DNA of 64,000 nucleotides from Xiphias gladius (Eukaryota > Chordata > Actinopteri > Istiophoriformes > Xiphiidae). The first letter of the stretch is position 1; each line of letters begins with the position of its first letter. The notes under the pieces are model-generated. The model searched no databases. It was not told the DNA's origin and was given only the letters and a program-made list of their open reading frames with translations. The translations under genes were made by a program, and so were the position numbers. The stretch is from NCBI RefSeq assembly GCF_016859285.1, contig NC_053414.1:24209517-24273516 (forward strand), read 5' to 3'. This document shows, piece by piece, positions 54,701 to 64,000 of this stretch.

Positions 54701-57009
54701 TCTCTCCCCTACCCGTCATGTGCCATCCCTAGAGGGTTCTGTTCACTCCAATGACAGTCTGTCGGACTCCAGCCCGCCTGCCCCTGGCGTTCCTACTCAG
54801 GTGGTCCAACCAGTGCAGGCCACCCCACAGGTGAGACGCACAAAGACACAAATTTACATACCCCCTAAATGTGTCATTTGACCGTACAGGAGCAGGATAC
54901 AAACAGAGGCTTGACTGCTGATAAAGTTTTATCTGACACTGTGACTTTACTCACCAGCAGAGGTCAGTGTTGCAAGCCGTGTCGCAGGCAGCCAAGAGGA
55001 TTCAGACAGGCCAAATTAACAACCTACAGTCTGTGCACATTAACCAGGAGGTAAACAGATATACACAAGGCATTTAAAGTTATCATGTAAGAGAATAGAT
55101 ACGAAACACATTCAATTCAAGTTTAGGGGTAATGTCATCATGTGTTCATTACTAATGGTTTTGTCATGTGGCACTTTTAAAAACAAGTGCAAGAGACGGA
55201 TGTAGGAGAGAAAGGCCTTTGTGCCCTTTTGGAGAAAAGAAAATGATTTCTGTCAAGCTTTGCATGTCTCTCCACCTCTGTCACAGTCTTTTTCATTCTC
55301 TTGTGCTCATCCCTCACTCTCACAATGGTGTACTTGAACACAACACTTATATTAATCTTTAATGGCAGACAACAATCCTGCTACTTCTATGTTTCCCTAG
55401 TTGTATTCCTTAATACCGGTCTTTAAACTATCGTGCCTACTAAAAAAAGCAGTCAACAATCTGGCATCTACTGATATATAACAATAATGACGGTAAGCTG
55501 TCAGACAGGTTTCAGAAATTGTGCCTGCTCGTCGCCTCCTCTGAACAAAAACCCTCTTGACCCAGTTATGGAGCACAGCACACATTTTTCATTGCTGATA
55601 CAAGCTAGATGTCTGGTAAAGGCTAAGTTTAAAGCTGCTCCAATTTATAATTTTACATTAACAATCGATCAAATGACCAGATGCGATTTGAAAGGGCTCG
55701 CTTGCAGTGATGAACCGACAGGGACTTATCTACCAACTCTTATGTTTGACTCACTTTTATGGAGCGTTTTAGTGTCTTTTAGCTAATTGTTTTTGGTTTT
55801 ACAGGCCCCCCAGTTTCACTGTTTTACTTCACTCTCAATGCTATGATCAGTGTTGTTACCAGCTGCAGCAGGCACCTGTTTTCAGCAAAAAAGGCTCAAA
55901 AAAACCCACAGTACACTGTCCGCCAAGCCAGAAATGGCACACAGACAAATTTAGTGACTAGCTGGAACATTGTGGAGCAACTAGCAGCTAAAAAGTCAGA
56001 TATTTCCCCTAAGAGTTTGGGGAAGAACAACCAAAGACCTAAAATTCAGTTGGAAATAGACAAATATTGGCAGACGATATAACAACCTTATAATGTGATA
56101 AAATGCCCATATTGTGTTTACATTCTATTGCGCTGCCCCTAAATAAAATCAGTGAAAGCTGCTTTAAGTTTCCTCTTTGCTTGTTGTCCAGGTGGAGCAT
56201 GTGTACTCTGGCCAGGTGCAGTATGTGGACGGAGCAGGAGATGCAACTTTCACCACATCCACCATGTGAGAGCAAACTGCTTTGGCTGCATATTGCGTAT
56301 CTCTTGGACATGCTCACTCACAAACATGATCAATCACACACATCTTGGAACTTTCCTGGTCATACAACTGTACCTGTTTGTGCATTTATATGTCTTTTTG
56401 TGCATGTAAATCTCTTGTCCAGTCGATCGAGCAACTACCCTTTCTCCGACTCGCCCCTCTACTCCCAGACCCCTCCCACCTCCTCTTCCACCTACTATGA
56501 GACTACGCCCAGTTCTGAGTCAGACATCACCGGATCTGTTACCTCGCAGCCAGTTTCTGTGGCAACAGGAGGAGCCAGTAGCGGGGCAGCTGCTGCGGGT
56601 GGAGCAGGCTACGTTATTCAGGGAGGTTATGTGTTAGGAGGAGGAGGAGCAGCAGCAGCAGCAGGTGGAGGAGGAGGAGGAGGAGGACAGAGTTACTCTA
56701 GCCCTAACTCTCGAGCACCACCTGCTACTGTGAGTACTGAAGTTGTGAAAGTGAAAACTGTATTTGGTCATAATCTATGACATGAAGGTTCAGAAAATTC
56801 AATTTTCCGACCTACCATCTTTTCTAGGTGCAATGGCTTTGTGATAATTACGAGGGGGCTGAGGGGGTGAGTTTACCTCGCTGCACCCTCTACTACCACT
56901 ACCTGCTGCACTGCCAGGAGCAGAAACTAGAGCCTGTTAATGCTGCGTCTTTTGGCAAACTCATAAGGTCTGTCTTCATGGGGCTACGTACACGAAGATT
57001 AGGGACCAG

Positions 57010-57055
<46 letters not shown>

Positions 57056-60000
57056 GCATGCACATGTGCTAGATGAGTACTTGAGGTCTTTGTCATAACT
57101 TTTTCCTGTGTGTTTCAGAGGGAATTCTAAGTACCACTACTATGGCCTGAGGATCAAATCTGGTTCCCCACTGCTCAGACTGATGGATGAACAGCAGCAC
57201 ATGGCGATGAGGCAGCAGCCTTTCTCACAGAAAAACAGGTATCCACACATGGACCAAATACAGAATGTCTTTATATTACTGTATACCAACGCCTAAAAAT
57301 GCCTCACCTGTGGGTTCATTTCTTTAAATCTGTGCCTGAGTTGCAGTATGTTCTTGATGCTTTTTGGTTGTGTTAACCCATCTGTCTTGTGTAAATGCAA
57401 GTGATTGAATCACCCATACACATTATAAGTACCTTTTTGTGGTAAAAGATCCATTCAAACCGCAAGATGCAACAGTTGCTTTTTTTATGATTTTACCGTT
57501 GCCTGTCTCTTCAAGTGATCAAGTTACAACGTAACCTGTGTTTTCCCTGTGACTGTTTGTCTCTGTCTCCCTGAACTTTGTGCAATAGGATAAAGCCAGT
57601 TCAGAAGACACAGGGGATCACCAATGGTACATCAGGTGGGGCAGGTCAACAGCAGGCGGCGGCACTCTGTGATATTTCAGCCCAGGTGCAACAGTATCAG
57701 CAGTTTCTGGGTGAGGAGCACCTGCACTCTATAAAGTGTGCACCATTGTTTTCTAGCATTACACAGTCTTTATTGTATGTATGGTTTTATTTAAAAGAAA
57801 CAAAATAATACTGTCATAACCCAGGCTTGTATTTCCTGTAGCGGTGTTGGTTAAAATTAGCTGTGGTAACAATGGAATGACTGGTCATGAAGACTGGGTC
57901 TAACATGTGAAACCAAAGACCTTACTGTTTCATCTCAATGTCCCCTCTGTTTCTCTCTCTGCTTGTGCTGAATCTTGTTAGAGGCGTCAAGGCCGCTGCC
58001 AGAGTTTGTGGACATGGATCTGCAAGATCGAACCCTGCCTGATGGGATCCTTTTAGAACACCTCAAGGCCTTCCAGACTCTCTACAGAGAACACTGTGAG
58101 GTAGGCAGCTGTGGACAGAGAGAGGATACACACACTGATCATAGTACTCCTTATTCTTAGCGGTTATTCCCAGCTTTAATGACAGCCAGTTGTCTGATGT
58201 CAAAATTTGAAGTGAATTCGTTGTATATTGCAGCACATAGGTTTTTCAAGTGCTAAAAAGAAGCCAAGCTCTCTGTACTATTGACAACTTAAAACAGAAC
58301 ATTTTTTCTGGTGAAAATATATGACGCATAGAATTGCAAAGAAGGTTTAAACACCTTTGTGTTATTGTGTGTGGGATCCCCACAGGCCATCCTGGATGTA
58401 ATGGTTAACCTTCAATTCACTCTTGTGGAGACACTTTGGAAATCCTTCTGGAGGTTCAGCCAGAGCAATGACACAGAATCACTCAACCTGTAAGTATCAC
58501 AAACACACTCAAACAGCCTGATGAAAGAAGTAAAACACTGCTATACCTGACTATGAATGGTCTGTCCCCACTTCCGTAACAACTGTCTCACACGCTGCTC
58601 CAGGCACAATGAGTCTGAGAAGCGTCTGCCCAAATCGTGCCTGGTGGTGCTGTGTAAGTTTGAGCCAGTGTTGCGCTGGACGAGGGAGTGTGACAACCTG
58701 CTGTACCAGACTCTGGTGGAGATCCTCATCCCTGATGTACTGAGACCCATCCCTAGTGAGTTATTAAGGCCTGTGAGAGCCCTGATTACAAAACTGTTTA
58801 GTGAGGCAACCCAGACTAATTGACAGGTTTACAGCATTCCAGCCTGAAAAGGTGAGGCATCATTGCTCTTCAACCTGGGGGCAAGGTTAGGGGGTTTCTC
58901 CTCTACTACATTCCTTCAGGTTTAAATGTAAATGTAAACCAGTTCTCTCTCTCTTTCTCCTCTGTCCATCGCCACCACCCCTGCATCAGGTGCCTTAACT
59001 CAGGCCATCCGCAACTTTGCAAAGAGTCTGGAGAATTGGTTGACAGGTGCCATGATGAACATCCCAGAGGAGATGGTTCGCATAAAGGTATTTGTATGTT
59101 AATGCACTGATTAGATATCAAGACAGAGCTCTGCATCTTTTCCTTTACATTTTTGTATTTCCTGCCTGCAAATGGCCAGATGTCAACAATTTCACAGAGC
59201 CATCCAGATGATGTCTAGATCCAATTTAAACAGTTCAAACCTGGAATGAGAATTTATCTCAAATGTGTGTCAAGTGACCACTATTCGAGTTGGTTTCACC
59301 TCCCACTCCCATAACTGTTGAAAACTGTGACAAAACAGAAAAAAATACACATTACAGTTTCACCATACAGCTACAGAGGAGAATTGCTGTGGGTGTTTGA
59401 AATCAGATTAAAACAACAAAAAATTTAAGATGAGAGAGGCAAAATTTGAAATCTTCATGCACACATGTCCCTGCCCAACTCCAAATGTGACCTGAGTGAT
59501 GGGATCTTACTGTGTCCTTTGTGTTGGTGTGCATTTACATGTTTTCAGTGATGTCCTGTTGAGACTAGAAAAACCCACGCTGCACTTTACTTATCTTTCA
59601 TACTTTTCCTCCGCCTCTCTGTAGGTGGTGTGTGTAGGCTCCTTCTCCCAAACGCTGCGACGCTACACCAGCCTGAACCACCTGGCCCAGGCTGCCCGCG
59701 CCGTTCTCCAAAACTCAGCCCAGATCAACCAGATGCTCTCCGACCTCAACCGGGTTGATTTCACTAACGTACAGGTCTGTCAGTACTCCTGTCTCTCTCC
59801 TTTCCCCCTCACATCTATTATTTTCCTGTGTTGATGTTTAAGTGAAACAGAGCAGAACCCTGACACTGTCCACCTGTGTCCACCTCAGGAGCAGGCGTCC
59901 TGGGTGTGTCAGTGTGAAGACCGTGTGGTCCAGAGACTGGAGCAAGACTTTAAAATGACTCTGCAGCAGCAAAACTCCCTGGAGCAGTGGGCTACCTGGC

Positions 60001-60764
60001 TTGATGGTGTTGTCTCCCAGGTTCTAAAGCCCTACGAGCACAACCCCATCACCCTACCAAAGGCTGCCAAGGTCTTCCTGCTCAACTGGTCCTTCTATAG
60101 GTGAGTGGAAACAGGAAATATGTGATCTATAAAGATGCACCACAAAAAAAAAAAAAAAATTGGTTTTTATGTTGAAGATACGTTTTGTATATCTCCTCTG
60201 CTTTCTGACCAGTTCTATGGTAATCCGGGACCTGACTCTGCGCAGTGCTGCCAGTTTTGGCTCCTTTCACCTGATCCGCTTGCTGTATGATGAGTATATG
60301 TACTACCTGATAGAGCACAGGGTGGCCCAGGCTAAAGGAGAGACGCCCATTGCAGTCATGGGAGAAGTATGTGCCTGCACATACAGTCGCTTACATGGTG
60401 CCGCCTACACCTGATGATACACCGCATATTTCTAAATGTTCAATCCTTACTCTGTGTTGCAGTTTGCCAGCACTGTCAAGAGCCGAACCTCACCAGACCT
60501 GGAAAAGGGTAAATTAAGCGTGGTTCTCCTCACAAATATGTGGGGTTTCAAGTTTTGCTCTAGCATCTGTTACTATGTTGCTTATTGTCGTGTCACTGCC
60601 CTTCTCAATCAGAAGAAGAGGAAGAGGATGAGGAAGAGGAGAGCGAAGAAGAGAGCGGAGATCTTGTACTGCAGTCCAGCTCTCTGAGTGCAGTCGATGA
60701 GGAGGAGCCAATGGAACCGCCCGCCAAGCAGCCTAGGGCAACTTTAAACCTGCACACACCTTAG
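48696..60764 (+). CDS. rfx1: Regulatory factor X 1 (RFX1), winged-helix transcription factor
   Basis: RFX1 binds X-box DNA as a homo- or heterodimer and acts as activator or repressor. Coding exons: 48696-49044, 54733-54830, 54958-55050, 56192-56265, 56423-56729, 56828-57009, 57119-57238, 57589-57710, 57982-58100, 58386-58489, 58604-58755, 58990-59087, 59625-59774, 59889-60100, 60213-60366, 60463-60508 and 60613-60764 (stop TAG). Phases join to 843 aa. The N-terminal Gln/Thr/Ser-rich activation region ends QYIIVTVT. A Gly/Ala run lies near residues 260-295. The winged-helix domain at 308-381 contains [19 protein letters not shown] and [10 protein letters not shown]. The conserved B, C and dimerisation regions follow, including [15 protein letters not shown] and [19 protein letters not shown]. 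The acidic tail is [15 protein letters not shown]. Human RFX1 is longer (979 aa), mainly in the Pro/Gln-rich N-terminus. The product starts MATSG; the human protein starts MATQA. Confidence 0.95.
48747..48760 (+). promoter_or_regulatory. rfx1: Second X-box in the first coding exon of rfx1
   Basis: GTAACCATAGCAAC fits the X-box consensus GTNRCC, two-base spacer, RGYAAC with no mismatch. It starts 57 bases after the first site and encodes residues 18-22 (VTIAT). Confidence 0.6.
49412..49690 (+). repeat. Dispersed MITE-like repeat, copy D (diverged)
   Basis: The copy begins GCTGAAGCAATTAATCTATT, continues ACAGAAAATTGATC and AATAATTGAGTAATTTTT, and is in the same orientation as the copy at 3608-3910. 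Its 3' half has diverged. Confidence 0.5.
53638..53695. repeat. Nested perfect inverted repeat
   Basis: Outer arms TTATCTCCTTT (53638-53648) and AAAGGAGATAA (53685-53695) enclose inner arms TTCCTTT (53648-53654) and AAAGGAA (53658-53664). It lies in an rfx1 intron. Confidence 0.75.
55627..56010 (+). repeat. Dispersed repeat family 2, copy 2 (rfx1 intron 3)
   Basis: The ordered blocks are shared with 14999-15312: TTTAAAGCTGCT, GATCAAATGACCA, TTTTACAG, GTTTCACTGTTTTA, AGCTGCAGCAGGCA and TTTTCAGCAAAAAAG. This copy extends further, to GAGCAACTAGCAGCT. The orientation is the same as copy 1. Confidence 0.55.
56636..56692 (+). repeat. rfx1: In-frame GGA/GCA triplet repeat in rfx1
   Basis: Runs of GGA, GCA and again GGA encode successive Gly, Ala and Gly tracts in exon 56423-56729. 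Human RFX1 has a comparable Gly-rich run at this place. Confidence 0.85.
57012..57048. repeat. rfx1: CA repeat abutting the donor of the DNA-binding-domain exon
   Basis: The exon ends at 57009 and the intron begins GTACACAC, running straight into about 18 CA units. Confidence 0.9.
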
Positions 60765-61520
60765 CTAATTATCTATATAATCAACACACATCACATTACT
60801 CACCTTTGCTTTAAGTTTAACATCATGTCATCCCATTCTGTCACCTGCTTCTGGTTTGCAAACAGACAATATTTGATGTTCAGTGTGTGGTTGTCATGTG
60901 TGTGTGTGCAAGGCATGTGAGAAAGTGGGAGAGCCCTTTGCCAATTTTTTATGTTCTACTTTTGTGCAGCCATTCTTTCTCTCTTGGCCTTCACCTGATC
61001 ATTTACAATCTTTCCCTGTGCCTTCCCTGTCTGTTCAGTGGCTCGATGTCAGTAGCCACTCATGTCCACCTTGAACTAAACAATACACGCAATATATTCT
61101 CCACTCCCTCCTGCCCTGCCTTAACCACTGACCTGATTGCTGTGGAGAGATGAGAAGACTCCAGTGTTCTTCATTGTGCTTTAAAGGCACACTGCCTTTA
61201 AAGCAACGACTATGCAGGGGAGCTGGACTTAAATGAACAGCACTGTCTGAAACACACTTCTTTTTTTTCTTTTTTTTTAAATCTAAGAGTAGCATCTGGA
61301 ATGATACTGCATCATAAATTCTCTTGGCACATGGATGTTGATTTACAGCTATTTGTGGATGCCATATTTTACTTGTTTATGTCATTTCTTAAAAATTTGG
61401 CCAACTAACTGCTACCCTGTGCCTTTGAGAGATTAATAGCCTGAAAAAGAAGAAGCTTGTATTCTATATATTCTTTATTGGTGGATTAATAAATGAAGGT
61501 CCTGTTAAGTAGTTTTGGTG
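60765..61520 (+). terminator. rfx1: rfx1 3' UTR with poly(A) signal
   Basis: AATAAA at 61498-61503 lies about 735 bases after the stop codon. Another hexamer at about 63163-63168 would give a longer form. The 3' UTR contains the inverted repeat at 61177-61205. Confidence 0.55.
61177..61205. repeat. Perfect 13-base inverted repeat in the rfx1 3' UTR
   Basis: TGCTTTAAAGGCA (61177-61189), spacer CAC, then TGCCTTTAAAGCA (61193-61205). The RNA would form a 13-pair hairpin with a three-base loop. Confidence 0.85.
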
Positions 61521-64000
61521 TTGTCATGAACTTTTACTAGCTGTAAAAAAAAAAACAGAAAAAAAAAAACTGAGATGGTGACAGTCAAGCTTTGTTGTGA
61601 GTCCACCCAGTTTGTTGTTCTTCATTCATCCTTTCATCAATTGATCATCCATTCATTCTTTCAAGCTCATAATCTTATTTTATACACACGCACACAAAAT
61701 CCTACTGGACAGACAGATTACTCAAGTGCTACCACACAAACTTTGATAGACTGAATGCAATTTAAGTCAGCCGCAAGACGAGGCCAAAGTTTATCCCTCA
61801 CAATCAGGAGCATACACTGTATCCATGGCAACCTTCGTACCAGCTAGATGTACCAGCTACAGCTATCTCAAAGTTTTTGAAGTGTAAAAGTAGATGTTTA
61901 TTTTCTGGGTTTCTATGTTGAATATATTGTAGATAACCTATATTATGTACCTTTTGTGAACACTGTCATATATCCGAACTATTTGTATGTTGTTTAACCA
62001 TTACTGCCTTAAGAAATATGTTGTGGTATGTCCACCATCGAGAGTACTGAGCTATATTTTTATTTTGATGATGGACCAGGCATGTGAATATGGTGAGCTT
62101 CTAGATTGACCCTTTCCAAAGAGCGCATGCTCAACCAGCAGCTTCTCACATAACATGAGCAGATGTTGATTTTATGAAGTGTGGAACTTTGGTATTGAAA
62201 GGAAAAAATAGAAAAGATTAGTCGTAATGGGGTGTCCTTCAGCACTTCAGCACATCTGACTATCAAGATCCCACCAAAGAGCACTAAATAGAAAAAATTG
62301 CCCTCGCCATTTATCCATATGGCGAGGGCAGACTACAAAATCTGTCTTTTAAAATAAAATCAACTGCGAACTGCAATGTCACTATCACAAAAATTGTGAC
62401 TTGGACTCTGTCCGTAACTTGTGCTGCCACACATTTTATGAGGTCCTCTTGATATTATTTTGAAGACCTATGTACTTAAATCTGATCTACATTTGTAGCT
62501 TTATTCTTACTGTTAACTAAAAGGACATGATTGCTCTCGAAACCTGTACCAGAATTTCTTTCCTCTGACCCCTCGACATATTGTTTGTTCTTGGTTTTGC
62601 TCAACCACATCACCTACACCAGACTTGTAGTATTGTTCCTCCTTAGAGTTGAGACAGTTTTAAAATAAGGTCAAAATGTAAGCAGTAGAGATGGAGATAT
62701 CCTGACATTCAGTCTCTAGTATGGGTCAAACTCCAAAACCACTGGCTCCTTAATTTCCCATGATGCAAGAGTTGCATATTTTGTTAGACCCTTAATGCGT
62801 CCTAAATGCCCACTTCTGTCAAACCCCATACCTCCAGTTTGTAATGCAGAACTGGACCCCCAAGCACAGGTAACCGTGAAGTGATCACGTTTACTTTTTC
62901 AAACTTTAGGAAACTCCTCCAGAGCCACAGAAGACATATTGCTGTTCCCCTCAGCTCAAGCTATAAGGAAATTGATCTTCATGTGTAAAATTGGTAGATT
63001 GCCCCTTTAAAATGAAGCCTACAGTATCTTGAGCCCCTCGTCACAGGTTGCAATTGTTTACCAGTTGTAACTAGTTCAACCGAAGACTCATGTATTTTCC
63101 TTGTTTTATTTGAATGACTTTGTGAAGCTTGAGTACATAAAATTATCCAGTAATTCACGAAAAATAAAGCAAAAACTAGACTTGCAAGCACAAATAACAG
63201 GGTCCAAGCACCATAACGCACTTCAGGCCTGGAGTTTCACTGAAACAGGGCGATCGGTAAGCAGAGTATTGCTGAACAGAAAACATTTACAAGTGATGAA
63301 GAGTCTTAGTTTAGGAAAAGGTCTCCTAAAACCTAGGAGGCCAAAACCCCATGAATGTAGAACCAAACCCCAACTAAACATACATCACACATTTAAATGC
63401 ATGAATCAACCTGACCTAAAAGAAGCTATGACCTATAAGTGCAGCTTGCAAATATATATGTATTGTCAAACATGCACGTTCTGGGTGTATAATGTTGCTA
63501 AATTATTTTAAAACCAACCATTCATAAAAAAATCTTTTGAACATTTTATTTTGACAAAATATCCCAACCCATAATAGTCTTACTTCCATGTCAGTAAACA
63601 TACAGCGTGTCAACCAGCTGTGCAGGTGACTCCAACAACCCTCTACTTCAATAACATGGGTTTAAAAAAAAAGAAAAAGAAAAAAAAAGTCAAGAGTCAA
63701 GTGATGCAGTACTGGTTTCACTTTTTCTCATTTTAAATACTGCAGCCTAGAAATTAACACAGCTAGACTGAACTGGTCCAGGCCAGATGAGGAAATATCT
63801 TTTTCAGAAGCAGCAGAATCTGGCAAATGTTACCTATACATGAAACATGCACACACTCATACACAAAAACATATACACACACAGACACACTTATTCTCTG
63901 GACGAAATCACCTTGTCACCATCACACATGTGCCGATATTCCTTACGTTCAGTTACAGACACATTAAAAAAAAAAAAACATTCACACTACAATAACGGTA
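61521..64000. other. Downstream flank of rfx1, no gene recognised
   Basis: No coding exon was recognised. A minus-strand AATAAA near 63545-63550 could be the poly(A) signal of a convergent gene beyond the right edge. In human the neighbour downstream of RFX1 is DCAF15, tail to tail, but nothing in this window identifies it. Confidence 0.4.
62299..62330. repeat. Perfect 12-base GC-rich inverted repeat
   Basis: TGCCCTCGCCAT (62299-62310), an eight-base loop, then ATGGCGAGGGCA (62319-62330), in otherwise AT-rich DNA downstream of rfx1. Confidence 0.85.

Larger units (their letters stand above)
49045..54732 (+). other. rfx1 intron after the first coding exon (5.7 kb)
   Basis: The intron is AT-rich. 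It contains MITE-like copies at 49412-49690 and about 51480-51625 and a nested inverted repeat at 53638-53695. No conserved coding exon was recognised, although an extra exon for the variable N-terminus cannot be excluded. Confidence 0.55.

Noticed and set aside
63101-63511. 136-residue open frame near the right edge
   Set aside because: It begins with a non-ATG codon, has no recognisable similarity and sits in AT-rich flank; it is probably chance.

Overview
The window is nuclear DNA from a bony fish, most likely a spiny-rayed (percomorph) teleost. The genes are vertebrate, with compact GT-AG introns. The DNA carries long CA/TG and TA microsatellites, Tc1/mariner remnants, a tRNA-derived SINE and a remnant of an R2-like retrotransposon. 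There is no bacterial operon structure, no CRISPR array and no ribosomal RNA.

Six protein-coding genes can be assembled exon by exon. Left block: tsc2 (minus strand; exons for residues 1-746, the rest lies beyond the left edge), nthl1 (plus, 6 coding exons, 408 aa) and slc9a3r2/NHERF2 (plus, 6 coding exons, about 419 aa). This order and orientation match human 16p13.3. Right block: tnpo2 (minus, 21 coding exons, 838 aa as it stands), rln3 (minus, 2 exons, 151 aa) and rfx1 (plus, 17 coding exons, 843 aa). Their human counterparts lie on 19p13, where RLN3 and RFX1 are also head to head. The two blocks meet between slc9a3r2 and tnpo2, at about 26-33.5 kb.

The genes do not form a pathway. tsc2 restrains mTORC1. 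nthl1 removes oxidised pyrimidines from DNA. NHERF2 is a PDZ scaffold under the apical membrane. tnpo2 is a nuclear import receptor. rln3 is a neuropeptide. rfx1 is an X-box transcription factor.

The main oddities are these. (1) tnpo2 lacks the block of about 52 codons expected just after its acidic loop. A full-length but dead Tc1-like element sits in the intron where that block should be, and the element's end completes the 5' splice site. (2) Two X-box-like RFX binding sites lie in the first coding exon of rfx1, one of them spanning the start codon, which suggests autoregulation. (3) nthl1 has long disordered tails carrying five SUMO-consensus motifs. (4) Two dispersed repeat families recur in introns across the window. 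(5) Several perfect short inverted repeats lie in the rfx1 3' region and rfx1 introns.
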